Assembly: GCA_947034885.2 (NCBI GenBank)
Contig: OX344754.2
Location: 5,029,001-5,093,000 of the forward strand
Source: Thuidium tamariscinum
Taxonomy: Eukaryota; Streptophyta; Bryopsida; Hypnales; Thuidiaceae
Length of the DNA stretch: 64,000 bases
Direction: 5' to 3'
The position numbers and the translations under genes were made by a program. The notes beneath the pieces were generated by a model. The model worked only from the letters and a program-made list of their open reading frames with translations, was not told the origin of the DNA and made no database searches. Positions within the stretch are counted from its first letter, which is position 1. Every line of letters starts with the position of its first letter. Of this stretch, positions 1 to 11,732 are shown in pieces.

Positions 1-1605
1 TTTCAACTCTTCATATACATTGTGGATTTTTTTTATATTATGTACACAACCCAAAATTACCTACATTTAATTTTTATAATTTGGTCTTTTCTTAACTTCT
101 TGTTCTTTTTAATTTCATATAGTTTTTGCAATAGTGGTTGTTTTAACTCCAATAACCCTTGCATATATATAATACAAGAATTTTGTACCTAAAATGATCC
201 TTTATTCTTTCGAGTTTTTATTCCTAATTTATCTCTTAAGAGGATCACTCTATGGAGATTTTGTATATCATATGCAATTAAGTGATTTTTTAACCCTTTA
301 TTAATTTTTTAATAAATTCATTAAGAAAAATTTCAACCCTAGAAGAAGCTATTAAGAATTCATTTTGGCCCTCCCCCCTCCAATGTAATTAATTAATTAT
401 AGGTAAAAAAATTGAAAACTTAAAAAGATATTTAATATTTAAAAAATATTTAAAAATTATCAATCTCATGTGGTGCTGACATGGTACTAGTAGTACCACA
501 TCAGATTCCAAATTTCAAATAATTTCAAATAATTTTTTATTTTTATTTTTTTCTTTAATTGCACCATAGAAGTTCAAAACTTGCAGTCTTTTGGAGGGCT
601 GAAGTTTTTCCCAATGATAAATTCAACCTAGAATTTTAAACTTTGATTGATAATAACTATAGATTTCTATTACTAAAAATTTCCACCTCAGATAATATAT
701 AATATGACTTTCAAAAAGATTGAGAAATGAATTGAAATGACTCATATTGACATGTATTCCAACTCAAATACTTATTGAAAATACATTTTGATGACCATTG
801 CATCAATAGTCAAGAAAGAGAGGGTCCAAAATCTTTACTTCATGTGGTTTGCTAACAATATAAATACATGGAGTGCCCCCCTTAGGTTTTTTATTTTCAT
901 TTTTTTTTAAACATTTTTTTCTAATACAATACTTCTTTTGTCTTTTTATTTTGAGATGATGCATTGTTGGTCACTTTTGTCTTTGTTCGTGTATACTATT
1001 TTCTTTTTTAGAGCTCAAATGTATGATTTATTTAAATTCCTATTGATATGCCACCAATACTTCTAGAAATGTGTGCCATTGTCATTGCACTAGTTTTGAA
1101 CACTTCATATGATTTACATTTGAACTAGTAGGGATTTCAATAAACATTCACTAAGATATTTATAAAGGACCCAATAGCAATTGTTAAGTCCCATTTCCCC
1201 CTCACGCAAATGACAACATCACCACTCTAATTCTACTCTAGAATGACTTTCTGTGACTGCCAAACAACTACTCAAAAGTCTAGTTTTCTTCCTATCTCAA
1301 TCCTTTTCAAATCTTTTAGCAAATTTTTCTGTAACTTTTGATTTGAGGCCCAAAATCTAAAACAGATTTTTGGAGGTGACAATAACAATGATTTTTCAAC
1401 TTTCATTAGTTCAAAGTTTTTTGAAAAAAGTTAATATACTATGCCTCAATGAGGTTTAAAGTATTATTTGTAATACAATTTCCTGCGTTTTACATATCCC
1501 ACAAGCTTTGTCTTGCCAACTATCATCCTACTTCTATAAAAGGCTTGCCATTTTTTCTATTCATACTCACACACTAAGTTTCTTTGAAATGATGCTTGGC
1601 TTATA
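1..1605. other. AT-rich intergenic DNA, no gene seen
   Basis: This stretch is strongly AT-rich, with poly-T runs and stops in all frames. I see no coding pattern, no RNA gene and no clear transposon end. Confidence 0.6.
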
Positions 1606-1692
1606 GTGTATGGTGTATGGTGGATTGTGTATGGCATATGGTGTAAATTGTATATGATGAATTGTGTATGGTGGATTGTATGTGGTATATTG
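1606..1692. repeat. GTGTATGGTGGATT minisatellite
   Basis: A short degenerate tandem repeat is built from words such as GTGTATGGT and GGATTGTGTATGG, about six units of 12-15 bp. It looks like a simple replication-slippage repeat with no sign of function. Confidence 0.6.
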
Positions 1693-1869
1693 TCCATTAC
1701 ATAATTATTGTAAATGGTGTATTATTGTGAAACTTTGAATGTATTCATATATAACTGTAGAATGACTACTTCCCATATAATTGTTAATATATTTCTTTTG
1801 CGTACATTGCTACAAAATAAAAATGCAGTTAACATCTTTAGACAATGATCTCAATCCTAACTCCAAATT

Positions 1870-2512
1870 ACTTTAAAATGACTATGGAATGACTTGCTAT
1901 ATGGTAGTCCATCTGGACAATCTAAGAACTTCATTGCAACTTCTAAATGACTATATAAATATTTCACAATGACTTCTATGTGACTCTGATGTGGATGTCC
2001 ACGTCAGCAACACTCACACTATATTACAACTGCAAAATGACTAAATAATGACTTCACAATGACTTCTTCATGACTCTGACGTCAGCAATGTACGGATTAT
2101 ATCATAATTGCAAAATGACTACATAATGACTTCACAGTGACTTCTACGTGACTCTGACGTGGATGTCCACGTCAGCAATGCCTTGACTATATTGTGACTG
2201 TAGAATGACTGCATAATTGGATGATATGGACATCCACATCAGCAAAATTCCTTTAAAAAAGGGCAACTGCCCTACCTTTTCTGAAAATTTACTTGTCCAC
2301 GTCATTGGCCATGTAGATCTTCTCATCCATTTTTCATCTAAGTTTAAAATGGATGGTGATAATAGAATTGTAGTCATTTGACCTCGTGACTTGTCCACAA
2401 TGACTTCAGGGCCCCAGAGTCGATTTGTAGTCATTTATGTCTAAAATGATTGCAAAACAGTTGTTCTACAGTCATTTATCGCAGTCACGTGTAGCCTTGT
2501 TTTTTTGTAGTG
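1870..2512 (+). mobile_element. Terminal region of a CACTA element (3'-type end)
   Basis: The block is packed with subterminal repeats: many copies of AATGACTNC-type words and several GACGTGGATGTCCACGTCAG units. It ends at 2512 in TTTTTTTGTAGTG, which is the mirror of the CACTACAA terminus that defines CACTA (En/Spm) elements. Directly beyond it, TNP2-type transposase coding sequence begins mid-protein. This block is therefore either a second CACTA end inserted into, or recombined with, the transposase-bearing element. No matching CACTACAA start was found upstream in the window. Confidence 0.7.
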
Positions 2513-4638
2513 GAACACGGCATTGGTTACCAGAGAAACATCCATATAGGTCAGCACAAATGAAAGACCTTTTCAATAGACAGATGGAGACCAGACCTAA
2601 ATCTAAGGAAATCACAGTTGAGGAGCAGTTGGAAAATGTGGCTGAATTTGAAGAGTGGAAGAGCTCCAGCAACAGAGAAGGCAGCAAGGGAGACCCATCA
2701 AAACTCCATGGTTGCAAGCGTATGAGCATCCTCTTCAGATTGCCTTGGTGGAAGGTGAGTTACTTGATATGTCTTACTTTGTAACCTATAAGAAAACTTT
2801 AGAGTGCAGCAGAAGTGAAAGGTGTATGAAAGTAATCATGGGAGTGATTAAGAAGTTAGAGGTCAGTCCAAGGCAGTGGCATTAAATGACTTTGTTGAGT
2901 CATCATGTGACTTTGTTGTAACTACCCTCAACCCCAGAACTAATTTGTGTTGTCAAGACTATCGATGTTCCGCAATGTTGGCTTCGTGTTTTCTAGTTTT
3001 TGTAGCCCAAAGTACTAATTCTTGCTTTCAAAAATTTCACATACCATGTGTAGGATCTTCTCATTCGAAACACGCTAGACCCAATGCATTGCGAAATGAA
3101 CTTAGCGAAGAACTTCTTGAAAACTATCACTGGAAAAAAAGACACTGTCAAAGTCAGGAGGGACCTGAGGAGGCGAAATATAAGAAAGCACCTTTGGTTG
3201 ACTCCACACCCTCGTAAGCCTGGTAAAATGGTGAAGCCAAGAACGAGCTATGTATTCACAGAAGAGGAGTTCGAGAAATTTGTCAAGTGCATTGAATCCT
3301 TGAAGACACCAAGCGGATATTCATCTGATATTGGGAAGTGTTTGAAGAAGAAGAATTTTGGAGGATTGAAATCACACGACTACCATGTGCTGATGCAGCA
3401 AGTGCTTCCTCTTGCATTACGAGGGCTACTAAAACCTGGTCCTCGTTTGGCTATAATGCAAATGTGTAAAGTGTTCTATCGCTTGTGTACTAAGGTTTAC
3501 AACCCCAGTGAAGATTTCGATTCACTCTGTGCAGACGTTGCTGAGAGCATGGCATTGGTAGAGATAGAGTTCCCTCCATCTTTCTTTGACATAATGACGC
3601 ATCTACCTTATCATCTCGCAAAGGAACTTGACTTATGCGGCCCAGTCAGTGCGAGATGGATGTATCCAGTGGAGCGATACATGAAAGTATTAAAAAATCA
3701 TGTCCGGAATATGGCTCGACCGGAGGCGTGTATGGCAGAGGGGTATCTCAAAGATGAGTACATAGGATTCGTTATAGAGTATTTGCAGAAGTTTGAATCT
3801 ACACAAAGATGAGTTTGGGACGAAGATGAAGAGTACGGGGATGCTGAAGAGGTTCTACAGGGTGCAGGGAAGGTATATTTGATGTCCACTGCACTACGAG
3901 ACCTTGCCCACGATTACGTCCTCATGAATGCAGTTGTCATGGAAGATTTGTATGTGTAAGTATTTTCATCAACCATTGAATACAAAGTCATTTCTTCAGT
4001 CAGGATTTCGTATATCTAGAGTAGAATTTCTCAGTAAGAAGTCGTCCCAAAGAGCCAAGAGATACTCCCGTATTACAGCTTTTGGAAACCACTTCTATAT
4101 AGATGATGCGAAGACTGTTGGACTTCGCAGTTACAACAGCGGGGTGGCATCAATTTTTGAGTCGCCTTCTGAGAATGGTTGGGAATCGTCCGTGAACTAC
4201 GTCGGGGTCCTCAAGAATATATTGTTGCTGGATTACGGAACTCTGCATACACAAATCATTCTCTTGCAATGCAAATGGATAAAGCCTCATGACAACAGAG
4301 GGAATGAAAATTATATTCTAGACGATGCTAGATTCTTACTGGCAAACTTTCGGCATTTGCTACCTCGAATGGCAGAGCCATTTATTTTCCCCAGTCAGGC
4401 CACGCAAGTGTTTTTTTTAGATGTTGTGGAGAAACCTGGTTGGAAAATTGTGTTACGAAAAGAGGCACGACCGAAGCAGGAGGTTGTGGAGGTGACAGAT
4501 GCCTTCATCACTACAACGTCTGAGAGTGCTGGTTTAATTGCTCCAGAGATGTGTCCAATTCCATCAAAGGTAGTGAGTCTTATTGGAGCCATTGAACTAT
4601 CTGAGGAAGAGAATGTAGTAGCACAAGAGGATTATTAG
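2513..4638 (+). pseudogene. CACTA (En/Spm) TNP2-type transposase, C-terminal half
   Basis: This is the C-terminal half of a TNP2-like transposase, the DDE-type enzyme that mobilises CACTA elements. Three exons can be inferred. Exon 2513-2754 carries RHWLPEKHPYR and GCKRMSILFRLPWWK and ends AAG/GTGAGT. Exon 3054-3955 opens after a TAG acceptor with LDPMHCEMN, then holds the DUF4218 region (GLKSHDYHVLMQQVLP, FPPSFFDIMTHLPYHL, RWMYPVERYMKVLK). A last exon from about 4035 holds the DUF4216-like region (AKRYSRITAFGNHFYIDD to the stop at 4636-4638). Joining the exons keeps the frame at both junctions. The N-terminal half with most of the catalytic core is missing, cut exactly at the CACTA end at 2512, and one in-frame TGA lies at 3810. 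The rest of the frame is open, so inactivation looks fairly recent. Confidence 0.85.
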
Positions 4639-5401
4639 TTTTGTTTGTCACTTCCTTGCCACATCATACTTGCAGATCAATGTCGTCTTACTTGCACTGT
4701 AAGCATGTCCAACTATGCTCAACAATTGCACAAAATGTAGTGATTTTCTTCATGTTTTTTCCAAGCATGTCAAGACTGCATTTTTTGAGCTTGTTGTCCC
4801 TCCATGTACAATAACTTTTAATCCCTAAATAGTAGTATTCAATTGTGTCTCAAGTTTGGATGGAACGAAAATTCTATATTTATAACCCTTTGATGCAATG
4901 AACACTAAGAAAATGTTTACTTGCCAAGTAAATATGTTGCAAGAGTGGGATAGTATTCATAAGTCATCTTGAAGTTGCTCAACAGTGACTTCCAGTGTGG
5001 CAATATGACTTGTGATGACTTCTGGGTAACTCATCCCTGCAGAACGGACACGTCAGCACAGTCACATCCACGTAGACAAAGGAAAAAGACCTTCTTTATC
5101 CTTTAGTTAAAGAAAAGTCATTAAGTAGTTCTTCAGCAGTGACAAAATGTCACTGAGACCTTTTATAGCATTAAAGAATTCCAATACTGATGAAAACATG
5201 CAAAAAATCGGGATTTTTCATCCCTTTTTCATCCACTAGTCACAGACATGACTAGGAAATGACTTCCTCACTCTTTCTCATATCCACAGCGTGCAATTAG
5301 AGAGGTACAGTCACGTAGAAGTCATTTCATGTAACCATAGGAAAGGTGCTCGTGACTGCAAGTCACCGGAAAGTCACTTTTTACCCCATTTTCTTGTAGT
5401 G
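4639..5401 (+). mobile_element. 3' terminal region of the CACTA element
   Basis: Downstream of the transposase, the sequence returns to CACTA subterminal repeats from about 4960 (ATGACTTCYRG words, CACGTCAGCA, TCCACGTAGAC). It stops at 5401 in TTTTCTTGTAGTG, the canonical 3' terminus. Bases 4639-4960 are AT-rich 3' untranslated or spacer sequence. The flank after 5401 (AAATTGAAAACTACAC) reappears at 47370-47385 in the other segmental copy, which fixes the element border. Confidence 0.75.
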
Positions 5402-6119
5402 AAATTGAAAACTACACCCTCATTGTGACAATTCATTTAAATATAAAATGTTTATTTTCATTTTTGAAAAATAAGGGATCTAATTACCATAAAGTTAGAC
5501 ATGTTTAGTAAAATATTTATGTTCATTGGACCTACATTTCAAAAGTTATAGTCGACATGAGGAAAGTGATCCACATTGTGACAAGGAATAAGATTAGTTT
5601 TTTTTGCAATGACCCACCAAATGATGTAGGTCTTTAATGCTTTTTTGCATTTTTAAATCTGCATTATAATTTTGCATACATATCCATAATTGTATATATG
5701 AATATATGCATCAATATTTGTATGTTATATTTGGATATGCATATTGTATTTCAATCAACTGTAGGGGAAGGGATTCTTATGTTTTTCCAAAACTAATCAA
5801 TGGTTGTCTTTTTTTCATGCCAAGGGAGGAGGGGGGAGGGTTGCCGCTTTTCAAAGGATATTGTTGTAAAGTAGGCAACCCGAATACCAACCATTGCCCT
5901 AATACCACTCAAGTGTAGGACCCTTGTTGATTTTAGAATAAGAATTTGTGATAGTAGTAAGTGCCTTACATTCATATGATTGTGAAGTGAAGGCATTTAA
6001 TACTATCATAGATTCTCATTCTAACATTAGGTGAATGGGTGGTATTAGGGTTGGCTACCTTAGTTGCCGTAGTGCAAACCATCACTGAGTCCCTCCCCCC
6101 CAATTAGCAATTTGAGAGG

Positions 6120-7800
6120 AGATATTCCAGGCTCACATGTGGGTTCATTGTCGGCAAGGACAGGGGCTGAAATCCTCAGTGATAAATCAAGCGCTTTGAA
6201 TCATGTACAGCTCGATTCTCTTAGAGCCCGGCCTATTCTATTTTCGTGTCCCAAATTCCAATCCGAGGCTGGGTAATGCACCTTCCCAAATTTTCGATAT
6301 CACTGCAGGCCGGCCGGATGTTGGAAAAGCACGAACAAGTGCGATTCAGGGCTTCATTGCTTTAGAACTATTTGTGAGCAAGTCATTGATTTGAATCCTA
6401 ATTTAGATTATGTCGAGCTTGAGGAGAGGTGGCGGCCGAAGAATTTCTTCGTACTTTGAGACCAGAAATACGAACTAAAGGATAACTACTCGGTGTGCAT
6501 GCGCTTCCGTCGTCTTCTCGCACTCCTTGCCATCAGTACTTGAACAGCATTCATTGTAATGTTTGCTTGCGCCTTCTGGTTGGGCACTGCGACGGGGGTT
6601 TTCGTCGACCTCTGCAATTCTGCCTTCAGCTCCTTCTTCCACGAGCATGCAGGTGACCACAAAGCCCAACTCCACTCAGGTTTCTTCAATTCGGCTTCTA
6701 CATCTTCAAAACATTCAAGGGGCAACTACCGTCACTTCGACGTGCGTCGTAGAAATGTTCTGTTCAGGAAATCGAAGGGAACTATGCCAATGAGAAGCTC
6801 GGACTAAAGACGTACTGAGGAGGGCTTCTGAGGTTGCTTCAGAGTGAAATTCAGCTTTTCGCATACTTTCATTACAAGTCCACACCGAATGCTGAGCACT
6901 TGTGCTTTCATGCCTACCCGATGAAGTCAACAATCCATTATTTTTCCAGGTCAAACCTCATAATCTGCAGAACCGTTGCAGTTCTCAAATTCCTCACTGC
7001 AACACATGAGCGTCACACACCCCATCGACAACTAGCATAATTGAAATGGGACGTAGGAAATAATTGTGGAAATTCATGGAAATTTGAACAAGCTTGGAGT
7101 TCTGGGCAATTATAAAATCTTTACGGAATTCGCAAGATTTTGGAGTTCAGTCATGCACACAAAATAGATGGTAATCGTTGCGACATTGTGATTTCTGCGA
7201 TGGCTTACTGGTGGGAATTCGAGGACATTCAATTCCTGTGTCCTGACCAAACATTTGATGAGATGTAAGGTAACTTGCATTACCATTGAGATAGTCCAGG
7301 CTTCAATTCAATGGGACTCAGTCAATGTAAGAACACATCGAATGACATTCAAATGGATTGAGTTAGGATGGTCATAGGGAGATCGAACTGGACATTCACG
7401 ACTTCAATTGTCTACTCCAGTAACAAGTTGCATGCTTCTGAAAGCATTTTACTCTCTCTCTCTGTGCTTAGCTCTCAGGAACACACTCTTGGAGAATCGG
7501 AGCGGACAAATCTCAATAGAAGAATGTTGAGAACGAGAATACTCCATGAGAACGAGAATCTTCATGAGCAGAATCTAAAGAAACGCAGATCTGTAAGACA
7601 AATCGGAAGTGCAATTGGAAAATTGTGAGAACCAGAGCAAACGCAAGCGCATAGATACAGCCTCGAGCATCGCTAAAAATATGCTCAGAATCAATTGAAT
7701 GCGTGAAAGGAGATGAGGTGTGTTGCAAACCATGGTGGCTTCAATTTCAGGGGCTTTTCTCTTCTTCACCCAGTGTTTGATTTCAATAAAACTTTGTTGG
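6120..7800. other. GC-richer gene-like remnant, duplicated at 49.6-50.6 kb
   Basis: The composition is clearly less AT-rich than its surroundings and both copies conserve it, so it once was or still is part of a transcript. A plus-strand frame near 6361-6460 reads RTICEQVIDLNPNLDYVE then EERWRPKNFFVL and stops. Copy B reads the same with two substitutions, which looks like a protein C-terminus. A little downstream a plus frame reads RRGFSSTSAILPSAPSS, resembling an organelle-targeting leader, but it has no ATG in the same frame in both copies. Other frames are open too. I do not recognise the protein, and exon borders and strand are unresolved. The part after 7000 is largely deleted in copy B. 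Confidence 0.4.
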
Positions 7801-8419
7801 ATTCTGTTCCTTAGTTTTAAAGTCTAGTTATTGTGGTGAAATTTTCATGCCATTCCAAGTTACTGTGAATGTTTGGGATTATTTTGAAGTTTAAGATCTA
7901 GATGTTTTTGGATGAAAGTGATCTTTGGCAACCTATTTCTTCTTTATATATTGTCTATTTAAAATAAATATTTTTGAGAAAGTTGCACATACTAGTCTAG
8001 TCTATGTGGTTAAATTTTCAAGAAGTAATGAGTCATTAAGATGCATTTTAGTAGAAGAAGAGTTCAACCTTAGATATGTTTTTTTGTAACTTTTGTTGTT
8101 ATTTTTTGACATTTCAATTTTCAAGCCATTTCATAGACACAATGAGTCAATTGAATGATATTTTTTTTTCAACAACATGTTTCTATAGAGGTTTAAATGC
8201 ACTTTTTAAGTTTAAATTTTTTCCATTTGAGTAGGTTTAGTAATCAAAATTCACCTCCAAATGTGTTTCCAAGAAAATTTCAGCATCCTTATTCAACACT
8301 ACATCATTGTAATCTATTAACCAAATTACTCCAAATTTGATTCAAGTCATCTACAACATGTACACTACAAGATTGTATGGTTGAGATTTTTCATACCCTA
8401 ATGGCTTTTTGAACTATGG
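7801..8419. other. AT-rich duplicated DNA, no gene seen
   Basis: This segment matches copy B at about 50600-51170, including the shared stretch AAGTTGCACATACTAGT. It has no open frame or element end and probably belongs to non-coding flank or intron. Confidence 0.5.
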
Positions 8420-9016
8420 TAGAAGGCTCATAAACCATGCCGGCTTTAGCACTTGCCTAGTAGGAGGGTCTGGAATCAATGGATAGCTCACTATGTGAAA
8501 ATGAATTGTCAATTATATTGAAGCATGCTAAGATTTGATTTTTACTACTGGAATGGATGGTTTCAGAATTACATGGGTTCAATCCTAACTAAGTGGGCAG
8601 GTGTTCACTGATTTTATTCAAAATAAAAAATGGTTGTTGAACTACCTTCTTTCAAGTGTTAAAAAAATTCTGAAATAATGATTAATCGAAGAATTCATTT
8701 CAATTTTGAAAGGGATACATTTAGAAACCATTTCTAGTGCTTTTCACATGTTGCATTACTAGTTTTTGAATCAATCCAATTTCTTTTTAAAGTGCACTTG
8801 TATGGGTTTTCAAGGCCTACTGATCACAAATAGGGTCCTATAGCAGATTGTGTTTGAAAATTCATATCTAATTCAATAATGCTTCAAAAAATATGAAATG
8901 ACTTGTGTTACATTCCTCATCTATTTCTCCTTGACTGAAAAATAAACTAAAAATGTTTCCATCTAAAAACAGAAAAGGTAGATCAACTCTTAAATGAGTG
9001 GTTTTTGAGCCTCCTA
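8420..9016. mobile_element. 597-bp TIR element, TAGRAGGCTCATAAACC family
   Basis: The left end reads TAGAAGGCTCATAAACC and the right end, reverse-complemented, reads TAGGAGGCTCAAAAACC. A reverse-oriented relative sits at 47887-48494, and a partial one lies near 51840-51990. Copy B lacks it at the matching site, where sequence runs from TTTTGGACTATT into AAAGCCAATGATG, so it inserted here after the copies separated or was lost from B. It has no coding capacity. The superfamily is uncertain (possibly hAT-like); no clean target duplication was seen. Confidence 0.6.
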
Positions 9017-9047
9017 CGATATAACACTTTGAAAGCAATGATGTCAA

Positions 9048-9274
9048 TTGAACCTAGTAAGGACATTATAGACAAAAATGGTCCAATAAATGACAGAGAA
9101 TTCTTGCATGTAAGACAAAAGTGCAATTGTTCATCCTTGAAATTTTGTGTAGAAAGGGGATGCCGTGAATAGTAGTTGGTTCTCCAATGAATACTTTTGG
9201 ATTTTTTTAAGTAGATGATTATCACAAAGGATGATTAATTTCCAAAGAGCTCAGTCCGTCCTTACAAGGTGAAA
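9048..9274. mobile_element. TTAA-ended MITE, family copy 1
   Basis: The ends resemble TTRAACC-TGTAAGGAC in inverted orientation (right end reads GTCCTTACAAGGT). The interior shares landmark words with copies at 11501-11708, 51191-51412, 57092-57313 and 58106-58340, for example AGAATTCTTGCATGTA and CCAATGAATACTTTTGGA. It carries no reading frame and must have been moved by an enzyme encoded elsewhere. Confidence 0.65.
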
Positions 9275-9329
9275 CCCCAAAAGGTCATGGGCCTTCTTGA
9301 AGAGTGGATAGCCTCTTTCAAGAGTCGAC

Positions 9330-9452
9330 AGCCTGCAAATCAGTGAGAGTAACCCCAGTTCAAACTCAGCAAGTGATCAAAGATGTGGTACAAGAGGAGG
9401 TTGAGCTGGAGTTGCAGTGTCTGTTAAGCCTCAAATGACGACCTGGTCGCAG
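9330..9452 (+). repeat. Leader fragment, local copy 1
   Basis: A piece of the GC-richer leader (AGCCTGCAAATCAGTGAG through GACGACCTGGTCGCAGAA) is cut at its 3' side by the MITE starting at 9453. The same sequence occurs near 11733-12090, 12806-13170 and, more diverged, 52011-52220. Confidence 0.7.
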
Positions 9453-9734
9453 AACTAAGGTGGGTACACCTAAAAGTGCCACTTTTTGGTACTGTGCCTA
9501 GTAACTATTACTGGTCTGATCAAATTTTCATGTAGTCTTCTTGGCAAGTGAAAGCACGTTCCAATGCACCAAAAAACGCAGCTTTTGGATACAATATGCA
9601 AAAGTTGTTAAGGTTCAAAGTCTGTTTCTAAAAGCGCTCCAGCCAAATAGGTACATAATGGAATTCAGAAATGTTGAGCAACTATAGATGGCACTTTTAG
9701 GTGAGGTGCAATTTTAGGTGTACCCACCTTAGTT
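9453..9734. mobile_element. 282-bp MITE with CTAAGGTGGGTACACC ends
   Basis: The inverted ends read AACTAAGGTGGGTACACCTA on the left and, as reverse complement, the same word on the right. The match continues as AAARTGC. It sits exactly at the break of the leader fragment, so insertion there is supported by comparison with the uninterrupted leader at 11900-11950. Superfamily unknown; a TA-type target is possible but not proven. Confidence 0.7.
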
Positions 9735-10239
9735 TATACTACGTAGAATTTAGTGTAATATGCTACCTAGTTTAGGAGATTTAGTGCAATTTGCTACCTT
9801 CAAGATAAATAAGCATCAACTTTGGCTATCTTGAGAGAAAGTGACATTTCCAAAATTAGAATAGAAAGGATTTTGCAAGTTGTAAAGGATAATGGGGGGT
9901 ACTAATACCCATAACTAACTACAAAGATGCTAATTCCAATATAGAGTAAGTAACAAATTGGCTATCAAATTCTATTGGTTGTAATAATCTTAGCTAAAAT
10001 TTAATTTTTTCAAGGATTTTTTCCTATAGAGATTTAGCCACTAAAAGTTTTTAGTAGCAATGGAGCAAAATTTAGCTAGTTTTGTGAACGTTGATGACAA
10101 CCTGGTCACAGAAGAAATCATCCGTTTTGATACGATTGGAAGAATCTTGCACTTTATAAAACATTTCATTAAATTTTCAAAAGGAACCCCAAAAGGACCC
10201 TTCTCTTTGTCCTTGTCGGCTCCTAATAGCTCATTTGTA
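9735..10239. other. Short AT-rich spacer with leader scrap at 10090-10160
   Basis: The sequence is mostly AT-rich. Bases 10090-10160 repeat the leader words GACAACCTGGTCACAGAAG and ATCATCCGTTTTGATACGAT, so a further broken leader copy is present. No gene is seen. Confidence 0.5.
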
Positions 10240-11470
10240 CCCTATTTAGTATCCCAAAAAATGAATTTTGAGGTGAAATTTGGATGAGATGGTCTTCTAG
10301 TAGACTTATAGCTAATGTCTAAAGGAATTTCAAAAATAATTAATTTTATGTGGTGTGGAAATCTAAAAAGTGAGCTTCTTTTAGCTTATATTTTAAAACA
10401 TATAAAATATGGTTTTGGTGGGTTTTTTGGTGCATGACCATCTCTATAGAGTTGTTACAAATGGACATTTTTTATTTTCTCAATTTATTTATTTTACTAT
10501 TTTTAAATAATTTAAACAGGTGATTGCAAGAAACACCTATCCTACTTGTTGTGTTTGGCTGATTTTTTCGGGAGTACTTTAAAATTAAAAAATAATTTTA
10601 AATTAAAAAAAAAATATGAATAGTGTATATACCTCTAAAATGAAGGTTTTCACTGAAGGAAATGGATAGAAAAATTCTCTAAGTAGGAGAACTTGAAAAG
10701 TGCCAATCCTCCAGAAATTACATACCTTCATGTTTTAATTAGGGGAAAATAGTAAAAATAGATATTTTCAAAAAATAAAAAGTGGACATTTGCAACAACT
10801 TTATAGAGATGGTCATCCACATAAAAATCCACCAAAATAATATTTTATATGTTTCAAAATACAAGCAGAAGGGAGCTCACTTTGTAGACCTCCACACCTT
10901 ACAAAATTAACTTTAAAAAAAAAATCCTTCCCTGGAGAGCTAGAAGTCTACTAGAAGACCATCTCATCTACATTTCATGTTAAAATCATTAAAAGAAGGT
11001 ATAGCTCAGGTACTAAAAACCCCTAAACTGTCAAGTGTGACATCCAATTGGGGTCTATTTTTGGATAGTAAAATATTTTTGAAAATTATGAAAAATTATG
11101 GAAAGTTTATGATAGTTATGAGTACCTTCCCTACAAATCTTGAGTCAATCGGAGCTAAGACACAAAAGTTATGGCCAAAAAACAAATCAGAATGCAACGT
11201 GTGACACAAAATAGGACAAGTGTTTCTTGCAATCACCCAAACATTCAAGTACCTATGACCTATTTTCTTAAGGTTTGTCACTTTTCTAATTCTCCTACTT
11301 AGAGAATTTTTCTACAAATTTCCTTAGGTGGTTACCTTTGTCTTAAAGGTAAATATATTATTCATATTATTTTTTAAATTAGTTTTCTAATTTTAAAGTC
11401 CTCCCAAAAAAATCATGAATACTATTGAAAACGCATCAAAATCGACAGCATGTGCTTCTTACAATTATCC
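10240..11470 (-). mobile_element. Older reverse-oriented copy of the ATTGCAAGAAACAC family, split by 10519-11238
   Basis: Bases 10240-10518 and 11239-11470 together match the element at 35753-36482 in order (GATGAGATGGTCTTCTA..., TTTTTATTTTCT..., then AAGGTTTGTCACTTTTCTA...). The intact copy at 10519-11238 interrupts that order. The outer copy has lost its left end and its right end is degraded. It is non-coding. Confidence 0.6.
10519..11238 (+). mobile_element. 720-bp TIR element, GGTGATTGCAAGAAACAC family, self-nested
   Basis: The ends are GGTGATTGCAAGAAACAC and its inverse GTGTTTCTTGCAATCACCC. It lies inside an older, opposite-oriented copy of the same family, flanked by AAACA on both sides, which may be a 5-bp target duplication. 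Relatives are at 32085-32811, 35753-36482, 46873-47135 (partial), 55872-56581 and 56973-57914. No transposase frame is visible; open frames up to 75 codons here lie on both strands and look like chance. Confidence 0.75.
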
Positions 11471-11500
11471 TATAACTTTTTGAAAGCAATGATGTTTAAT

Positions 11501-11708
11501 TTAACCATGTAAGGACATTATAGACGAGAATAGTCCCAATAAATGATAGAGAATTCTAACATGTAAGATGAAAATGCAATTGCTCATCCTTGGAATTTTG
11601 TATAAAAAGGGGAGGTCATGAATAATAGTTTGATCTCCAATGAATACTTTTGGATTTTTTAAACTAGATGATTATTACAAAGGATGATTTTGAAAGAGAC
11701 AAGGTGAA
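11501..11708. mobile_element. TTAA-ended MITE, family copy 2
   Basis: It begins TTAACCATGTAAGGAC and ends AGACAAGGTGAAA, with the same interior as 9048-9274. The whole block (MITE plus following leader) is a local duplicate of 9018-9452. Confidence 0.65.
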
Positions 11709-11732
11709 ACCCAAAAAAGCCTTTGGGTTCAT

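Noticed and set aside
2144-2434. 96-codon minus-strand frame
   Set aside because: It lies entirely in CACTA subterminal repeats, where repeated GACGTGGATGTCCACGTCAG words keep frames open.
6475-6725. Minus-strand frames of 66-79 codons opposite the leader-like sequence
   Set aside because: They are partly conserved in copy B, but so are plus-strand frames; without splice or start support I do not call a gene on either strand.
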